Shown one piece after another: positions 57,801 to 64,000 of a DNA stretch of 64,000 nt. The notes beneath the pieces were generated by a model. The model worked only from the letters and a program-made list of their open reading frames with translations, was not told where the DNA came from and ran no database searches. The DNA comes from Onchocerca volvulus (taxonomy: Eukaryota; Nematoda; Chromadorea; Rhabditida; Onchocercidae): positions 8,817,609 to 8,881,608 of the forward strand of contig HG738137.1 of the NCBI GenBank assembly GCA_000499405.2. Direction: 5' to 3'. A program made the position numbers and the translations under genes. Positions within the stretch are counted from its first letter, which is position 1, and the number at the start of each line of letters is the position of its first letter.

Positions 57801-59772
57801 AAATAAAAATGTAAATTATAAATCATGCACATCATATGAATTTTAATTATTATTATTACTTTTTTGAATTTCGTAAACAATTATTAAATATTTTTTAATT
57901 TGATTTAAAATTTTCCGAAATTAATTATTTTCTTCTTATTTCTTTCAAAAAACAAACAAACAAACAAAAGCATTAATAAAGAATAAATTTTAAAAAGTTT
58001 CAATTTCTCCTTTCTCATTTGTTTTATTGTCGTTCAATGATGATCATATATGAAATTAATAAAAATAAAAAATTTTTAATGAAAATTCGAAATGAAATTT
58101 TTGCAGAACATCCATTATTTATTGCAATAATGGCATATGTCGGCAAATTTGGAATTGCTGGAAGTTTTGCCGTAATTTATCTATTTTCCGGAGAATTATA
58201 TCCTACGGTTTTACGTGCTATTGGCATGGGAATGAGTTCGATGGTTGCCGGTTCCGGACTTATTCTTGCACCATATATTGTACGCTTGGTAATAGTCTTT
58301 CAAATATAATTTTAATTAAATTGTCAAATTTAAGCGTACGTTTTAATTTAATTTAAATTAAAAATTTTAAATCTTTTATTGCAATTACTTGTTCATCTCT
58401 CTATCAAATGTTTCCAATTCTTAAAGAAATTTGGAATTAATTCATTTCCAATTTAATTTCCTAAGTTGAAATCTTAGCCAATTTCACTTATTTATTAACT
58501 TGATTTCCTCTTGCACCGAAAGTTTGTCTTTGAAAATAATTTTAATTAAATTATCAAATTAAATTTGCCTTTTAGCCTAATTTAAGTCCGTCTATTAAAA
58601 GTTTCCAATTCTTAAAAAATTCGGTATTAATTTATTTCAAATTTAATTTCTTAAATTAAAATCTTAGTAATTTTACTTATTTATTAGCATTAAAACATCG
58701 TTGTAGAAGTTTCACATTTGCATAAAATAAGAAATAAATTAATTCGATCAAAATTCTATTTGATAATTTAAATTTTTTATTTTTGCAAGTTTACGGCATA
58801 AATTTAGCTATTAATTAGGCAGTGAATTATTTTTTAATTTTAATAAATTCCAACTTTTTCCGAAGCAATCCCTTTGTTGGTTTTCCTCATATTTTCAACA
58901 ATCTTGTCCAAATATGTCAAAATTATGATTTAAAAACATTTAATATTTTTAACTATTTTTTCTAAGCGCATCAAAATTCTGATTTAAAATATCTGATGAA
59001 TCGAATGAAGACGATACTTTATAATAATTAATATTATAATAAAAATAAATGAGAAGAAAAAAAATCAAATTATATAAAATAATATCTTTTGCCATTATTA
59101 TGTATAAATTATTTCTTTTGAAAATATCTCAGGAACTATAATTGAAATGATGAAAAAAAAACTTATTTCTAAAAGGAATATATCGAAAAATTCATTTATA
59201 GGAGGACTGGAAAGATAAAAAATTATTTCCTAAAAAGTCATATAAAAAATGAAAAAGTTTTGTGCAAAAAAAAAAAAATAAGAATCACAAAATTAATCAA
59301 TTTATTCCACAATAGTAGGCGATAAAAAGATTACAGAATGTTTTTATCAAGTCCAATGAATTATTACGAAAAATTATCAAAATTTTGATCCGAATAATAG
59401 TTCATTTAATCGAGATAAATTAAAATTTATCAATTTTTGAATAAATTTTTGCTTGATTTCAAATTTATGAATTTGGAATTTTTTAAGGTTAATTAAGGTT
59501 AACTATGTGAAAAATTCCGTTATTAAATTTCAATTTTTTAAAATTTATAATTATTATTATAAATTGCATAATTTCAGGGTGATTACTTGCGTAGTCTACC
59601 ATTAATAATTATGGGTTTACTTGCGATATCCGCCGGAATTGCATCATTTTTTTTACCGGAAACAATGGGTAAACCGATACCACAAACATTAGCAGATGCA
59701 GAATTGTTCGGGAAATTGCATAAATTTAATTGCTTTAAAAGTATTTCATATTTTGGGATTTCTTTTTTCTAA
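51848..59772 (+). CDS. SLC22-family organic cation/anion transporter (MFS), 11 exons
   Basis: Plasma-membrane 12-TM transporter for small organic ions; substrate not predictable. Exons: 51848-51874, 52465-52641, 52848-53015, 54029-54132, 54574-54728, 55371-55539, 56108-56234, 56620-56726, 57154-57374, 58107-58288, 59578-59772. Sum 1632 nt, 543 aa, all phases agree (family 530-560). Signatures: VGDFGPFQITLFF before TM1; a Cys-containing glycosylation-rich extracellular loop with PDHRCRLP (residues about 45-130, NATE, NSS, NKT and NLS sites); YDLVCDRKYMVDLTS; the MFS motif GYIADKFGRR; PESPRWLLSVGR; a second loop DAVGRRW; SGELYPTVLRAIG; PETMGKPIPQTLADAE. The start ATG gives MDFDSLLAEVGDFG, the usual short N-terminus, and TTTAACAG 17 nt upstream may be a trans-splice acceptor. 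The last exon runs to TAA with AATAAA directly after. Nearest named nematode relatives are OCT-type proteins. Confidence 0.92.
53938..53970. repeat. (GTCAAAT)n heptamer repeat in SLC22 intron 3
   Basis: Four perfect and one imperfect copy of a GTCAAAT heptamer. Confidence 0.85.
58262..58690 (+). repeat. Duplication of SLC22 exon 10 end plus flanking intron
   Basis: The segment from the end of exon 10 (CTTGCACC at 58265) through about 230 bp of intron recurs from 58510 (CTTGCACC again), with shared AATAATTTTAATTAAATT, GTTTCCAATTCTTAAA and TTTTACTTATTTATTA blocks. The exon part of the second copy has decayed and its donor is lost, so it should be silent. Confidence 0.7.
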
Positions 59773-59778
59773 AATAAA
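59773..59778 (+). terminator. Candidate poly(A) signal AATAAA of the SLC22 gene
   Basis: AATAAA starts at the base after the TAA stop. A very short 3'UTR would follow. It supports termination in exon 11 rather than splicing from a GTATTT at 59741 to a further exon. Confidence 0.5.
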
Positions 59779-60172
59779 GTCATAAAAAGATTAAAATCAG
59801 GTTAAATTAAGCTAGTTAAATTAAATCAGATCAAATTAGATTAAATCAAGATTTCATTTAAAATCAAACGTGGATTTCTTTTAGATATTTTTTTGTTTAT
59901 AAAATATTACAATTTAGATGAACAATCATTTGAAATCACCCGAAATCATTTTAATTCAGCTTTCAATTTAATTTAAAATCAATAAATCAACTTTCATAGC
60001 TTGAAATTTTAACTTTCATTCAATTTTCATTTAACTTAATTCGAATTTCATTTCTTAGAAGTTCATATTTCAATTTCACTTTAGTTTAACTTCCATTTCT
60101 TGGAAATATAATCAAAAAAAAAATTATTTAGGACAAAGTTTTATTTTTGATCACCTAAGATTCATAATTGTT

Positions 60173-61092
60173 TCACGATTTCGCGTTCTTCTTTCCATAA
60201 GTAACGTTGTCATAATGAGATGCAACTAAGTTATAATTTAATATTTGTGCAAATTTTATTCCAACCAATAACTTATCAATTTCAGAACAAAAAGAGAGTC
60301 CTCCCGGATTATATACAAGTTTGGGAACAATTCGTATTGAAACTTCACAAACGGAAAAAACATCTGTTGCCGGTACTGATCTTTGATTAACCTGGAATAT
60401 ATTTAAAAAAAAAAAAAAAATGTTGCTTTTGGTTTTTTTTCCAAAAAAAATTTTAAAGATCAACGAGTCATGTGAAAACTAAAGATTAAATATTGTTTTG
60501 ATTTGTTCGATTTTTTCAAAATTTGAAAATAAAAAGCAACTGCATGATCTATCAAAAATTTCTAGCATCATCAAGCGAACTTTGTGGATTGCTGTTAACG
60601 GATGAGGGCTCCAAAGAAATTTTGGTTTAATAAATCGACTTCACATTTTCATAAAATGTTTATAGGATTATTTATTCAAGAAAAAAACAAAAAAAAAAAG
60701 TAAACATTTCAATTTATTCGAAATTTAAATTTCGGAAAAATTTTTATTTATATGAAAATAATCATTTTTCTTTTTTTGTTTCAAATAAGCACGGGAATAA
60801 ATTATTTTTGTTATGATGCACCTGATGATCTGTTTAGAAATATTTAGTAATTAGAGCCAAAAAGTTGAAAATAGCTAAAGGAGCTGTATCACTGCTGATC
60901 GATGAAGAAAGAGTATGGAATGCGCCAATTGTCTTGCTTGATTGACATATTCTGGCGAAATTTTCGTTTGATCAATATTTTGAAAGAAGTTTTATTCCTT
61001 GATTTCTAGTTTTTTCAAGACGATCTTCATCGATTGGTTTTTTCACTTTTTTCACATTTCCGCTCGCAAACACGATTTTTTCGGACGGGAAA
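60173..61092 (-). pseudogene. Partial, apparently frameshifted gene of unknown family
   Basis: The best part is a 219-nt minus-strand stretch (60173-60391) after a good acceptor (TATATTCCAG). It encodes 72 residues (VNQRSVPATDVFSVCEVSIR and on, ending YGKKNAKS) and has normal coding composition. A second coding-like segment lies at 60893-61092 (acceptor GATTAG, donor GTGATA, phase 0 into the last exon). It reads SEKIVFASGNVKKVKKPIDE early and ISPEYVNQARQLAHSILFLH late, but the two parts are in different frames, with a one-base shift near 60975. I found no further upstream exons before 64000 and no start codon. It could be a decaying gene, a real gene with an assembly indel, or the 3' end of a gene extending beyond the window. 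Family not recognised. Confidence 0.4.
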
Positions 61093-61680
61093 CTAATCAA
61101 TGCATGTAGATATGTATATCAAGTTACATCCCTTTTTTTTTTTTTATTGATTTAATTGAATTACTTTAATTTCAATGATTAATTTGATCGAACTTCAATG
61201 TGTTTTTCGATGTTTTTTGTGACAGAATTCGATTTTTTCCGGAAATAAAATGAAAATTGATTTCCATTATTTTTAGTAATTTATTATTCTATTGTGGAAT
61301 AAATATATTTCTCATGTTCCCAAATTGTATTCATTTTTATTCATTTAAATTGATTATTTTATTTCCAGTGATTACTTGAATTGAATTTCCAATGTGTTTT
61401 TCGATGCTTCTTGAAATAGAAATCGAATTTTAAGGAAGAACAATACGAAGAAACATATTTGAGAGAAGTAAAATTTAGCACTTATTAATGATATTATCTA
61501 TTCATTTTTGCATGCTAACTTTTCATTTTTCATTTCCCTCTTTCCTTTTTTTTTTTTTCTGCAAATTGCTAATTTCTCAACGATGCATGCTTCTATTCAA
61601 ATTAATATGTGTTAATTATACAGAAAATTGCAAACATAACATGCAAGCATGAAAAAGAATTAATAATTTGTAAATATGCA
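61093..61680. other. Intergenic, nothing seen
   Basis: AT-rich with T-runs. Two similar stretches (about 61150-61250 and 61340-61440) share the AATGTGTTTTTCGATG element and form a loose duplication. No coding signal. Confidence 0.5.
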
Positions 61681-61684
61681 TTTT

Positions 61685-61940
61685 GCACGAATACATGTAT
61701 ATCCATTTTTTTATACGTGCATGTGTGAATATTCATTTTTTTTTTACGTGCAAATATGAACATTCGTTTTTCATACGTGCATCCATGAATGCCTATTTTT
61801 TATACATAGACACACGAATTTCCCACCACTGATACATGACATACATGAATATCCACTTTTTTTACGTGCATATATGAATATCATTTCGTGCACATATGAA
61901 TATCCATTTTTCAAATTGCTTACATGAATATCCAGTTTTT
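61685..61940. repeat. About 33-38 bp tandem repeat, roughly seven copies
   Basis: Unit of the type TACGTGCATATATGAATATC followed by CATTTTTT, with diverged copies (CATGTGTGAATATTC, CAAATATGAACATTC, CATCCATGAATGCC and others). Confidence 0.85.
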
Positions 61941-62736
61941 AAAACAGAAATAACCAATAACTACAGTAATAATGATTTTTAAGAATTAATAAATAAATTA
62001 CTGAAATATTCTTCCGGACATTTTTACAAAAAATTCACAAATCAATCAATCTAGAATAACTAAAGGGCTCAGAATATACGTAGTTAAAAACAAAGAAAGA
62101 ATCCAAAAATATGTCTGCTGATTTTCCAAAACCAACGAAAGCATAATAAAGTAGAGTTAAATTTTTGATTTTGGGTTTTTAATTTAGATTTAGGTTTTGA
62201 TTTGGGCTTTTTTTCCTTTTAACCTGGTTTTATTTGTTAATTTGATTTTATCAAAAAAAAAAAAAATTATTTTTATTGTTGGGAAAAAAAGACAAATAAG
62301 ATTTGGAAATTATTAATGATAATGAATTAGGAGTAAAATTTCATGGTGTGATTAGGCTAATTATGCAAATTTGGTAATGATTTTGGGAATTTCGATTACT
62401 TCAATTAGAAAAGAGAAATTGACGTCATATGTAAAATGGAAAAAAATGGAAAAACAACACCACATTAAATGCTAATAGAAAAGTGCAGAATTAGAAATAA
62501 GAAAAACATAAATTAAACCAAATACTAAATTATTAAATTAAATTAAAACATAGAAAAATTTTTTTCTAAGCATTTTTTTTTTTTTTTTAAACAAAAACAT
62601 AGGTAATATACTATACCAAACAATTAGACGTTTTCTTTGCATGTATACTAGAATACTGATCTTTAATAGATATATTATCTGGTGCCAGGAAGAATACGAG
62701 AAATGCAGCAATTAGCATACTAATACATTCGTAAAT

Positions 62737-63015
62737 TTGTGTTTACATCATTATCACATCCTTTTGTTTACTTTTTTTTTTTCTTTTCCTCTTTTCATAC
62801 AATTTTCTGAAATATTCACATCGCAAAAATCTAACTTGCATTCATCGAAGTTTGATTATCTTATGTATGCTGCAAATACAACCCAAAATATGCATGCTGC
62901 AAATGCAGTACAGAATTTGCACGCTGCAAATGCAATGTGTATTCAGCAAATTAAAAGTTATTTAATCAATTTTCAAAGATATTTATCAATATTTCAATTA
63001 TTTCAAAAATTTTAA
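62737..63015 (+). other. Unsupported 92-aa ORF with hydrophobic N-terminus and AAN-type repeats
   Basis: The ORF begins MCLHHYHILLFTFFFSFPLF, which looks like a signal peptide. It contains three 10-residue units (YAANTTQN, MHAANAVQN, LHAANAM) encoded by a 30-bp tandem repeat at 62862-62938. There is no splice, promoter or homology support, and it could be chance over a repeat in T-rich DNA. Listed because the repeat unit is a multiple of three and stays open. Confidence 0.2.
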
Positions 63016-64000
63016 TTTTATTCTAAAAATTTAAATATTTTCATCTAAATTAAATCAATAAGCTTCAATTTTGTAAGAAATCAAAAAATCAATTTATGGT
63101 ATGAATACTGAAATTTTAAGAAATTTTAAAAATTGTGATATCAATAATGAATATATTCCAACCTATGTTTTATATTAATGTATCAATATATATGTTTTGC
63201 TGATGTGTCAATGTATCAATCTTGAAATTCATTTGTTTCGAAATTCTAATATCGAAATACCGGATACTATCATATATCAATTATTTGTGATTGACAAATC
63301 ATTCCAATTGATTTATCAGCTTATTTTGAACTTATTAATGATTGGTAGATGACGAAAATTACTTTTTTTTAAAAAATTGCAAAAATACTGTACCACTTAC
63401 TTTTATCATGTCTGTTCCAAGTAGAATTCTGATTGTTTTTTTTCTTTTTTGGTTCGTTTTTATTGGTGATAAAGTTTCCTTCCTTTTATTGTCCTTTTAT
63501 TGCACATTCAATTATTTTCCATCATAATATATGCAAATCGATCTATTTTAATTTCTCACATTTTTTGGCAATTATTTTTTTTTGCGAACAACTTTTCCAA
63601 TTTCATTATTTTTCTTCCATAGATACGTATATATATGAATATAATTTTTCATTTTTATTTTATTACATGCATTTGGATATATATATATATATATTCATAT
63701 TTTTATTCTATACATGCATTTATTTATGTATACATGCAAGTTTATGTGATATTTATGATTATTTATTTCATATATCATAATAATCGATTAATTTTTAATT
63801 TTTTTCTTTCTTCAGTATAATGTTATAATAAAAATTTTGAAAGCTTTCGAAATATGTTCTTTTTTCTTTTTTCATTTCATTATATCAATCAATGATATAT
63901 CGATTTTCATTCATATTTTTTAGAAATAGAATTGATTTAATTTTATTTTAATCAAAATATTTGCAAAATAAAAATGTTATAATAATAATAATTAATTCTT
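63016..64000. other. Intergenic to window end, nothing supported
   Basis: Very AT-rich. Overlapping plus-strand ORFs at 63342-63820 are Phe/Tyr/Ile-rich and arise from T-rich and (TA)n sequence, including an (AT)n run at 63678-63694. No exon-like segment. Confidence 0.6.

Noticed and set aside
60566..60630. Alternative last exon of the SLC22 gene (acceptor TTTCTAG, 21 codons to a stop), reached from a GTATTT donor at 59741
   Set aside because: The phase fits, but the donor is weak, exon 11 already ends in frame with AATAAA after it, and the tail has no family match.

Overview
The window is nuclear DNA of a nematode, most likely a clade III (spirurid or filarial-type) species. The evidence is a very AT-rich background with frequent A/T homopolymers, genes split into many small exons (median near 110 bp) with consensus GT..AG borders, and an ortholog of the nematode locus lev-10 with a small eat-18-like gene inside it. 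I saw no bacterial, CRISPR, viral or rRNA features.

Four multi-exon genes could be rebuilt exon by exon. For each one all splice phases agree and the summed CDS is a multiple of three. On the minus strand, from right to left: (1) a lev-10 ortholog (35616 to 18486, 23 exons, 942 aa; signal peptide, five CUB domains, LDLa, one TM), with an intact single-exon 70-aa TM protein (31677-31889) in its first coding intron, best read as EAT-18; (2) a RANBP9/RANBP10 ortholog (15042 to 7563, 17 exons, 698 aa; SPRY, LisH, CTLH, CRA), the scaffold subunit of the CTLH/GID ubiquitin ligase; (3) the tRNA-dihydrouridine synthase DUS2 (4905 to 179, 13 exons, 445 aa). On the plus strand there is (4) an SLC22-type organic-ion transporter (51848 to 59772, 11 exons, 543 aa). 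A partial, apparently frameshifted minus-strand gene (60173-61092) lies just beyond it.

The lev-10/eat-18 pair is the functional highlight. In C. elegans LEV-10 clusters levamisole-type acetylcholine receptors at body-muscle synapses, and EAT-18 is an auxiliary subunit of the pharyngeal nicotinic receptor. The two cholinergic accessory proteins are nested here as well, so the arrangement appears to be old. RANBP9/10 and DUS2 are housekeeping genes with no obvious link to them.

The 16-kb gap 35617-51847 holds no gene I can support. It contains tandem satellites (132-bp and about 200-bp units), microsatellites, a TACGTA-rich repeat and one GC-richer hairpin that may be a non-coding RNA. A recurring oddity is local tandem duplication that carries an exon edge into an intron; it is seen in DUS2, lev-10 and the SLC22 gene. 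The RANBP9/10 gene also has an intron that stays open in frame for 85 codons and encodes a predicted TM helix.
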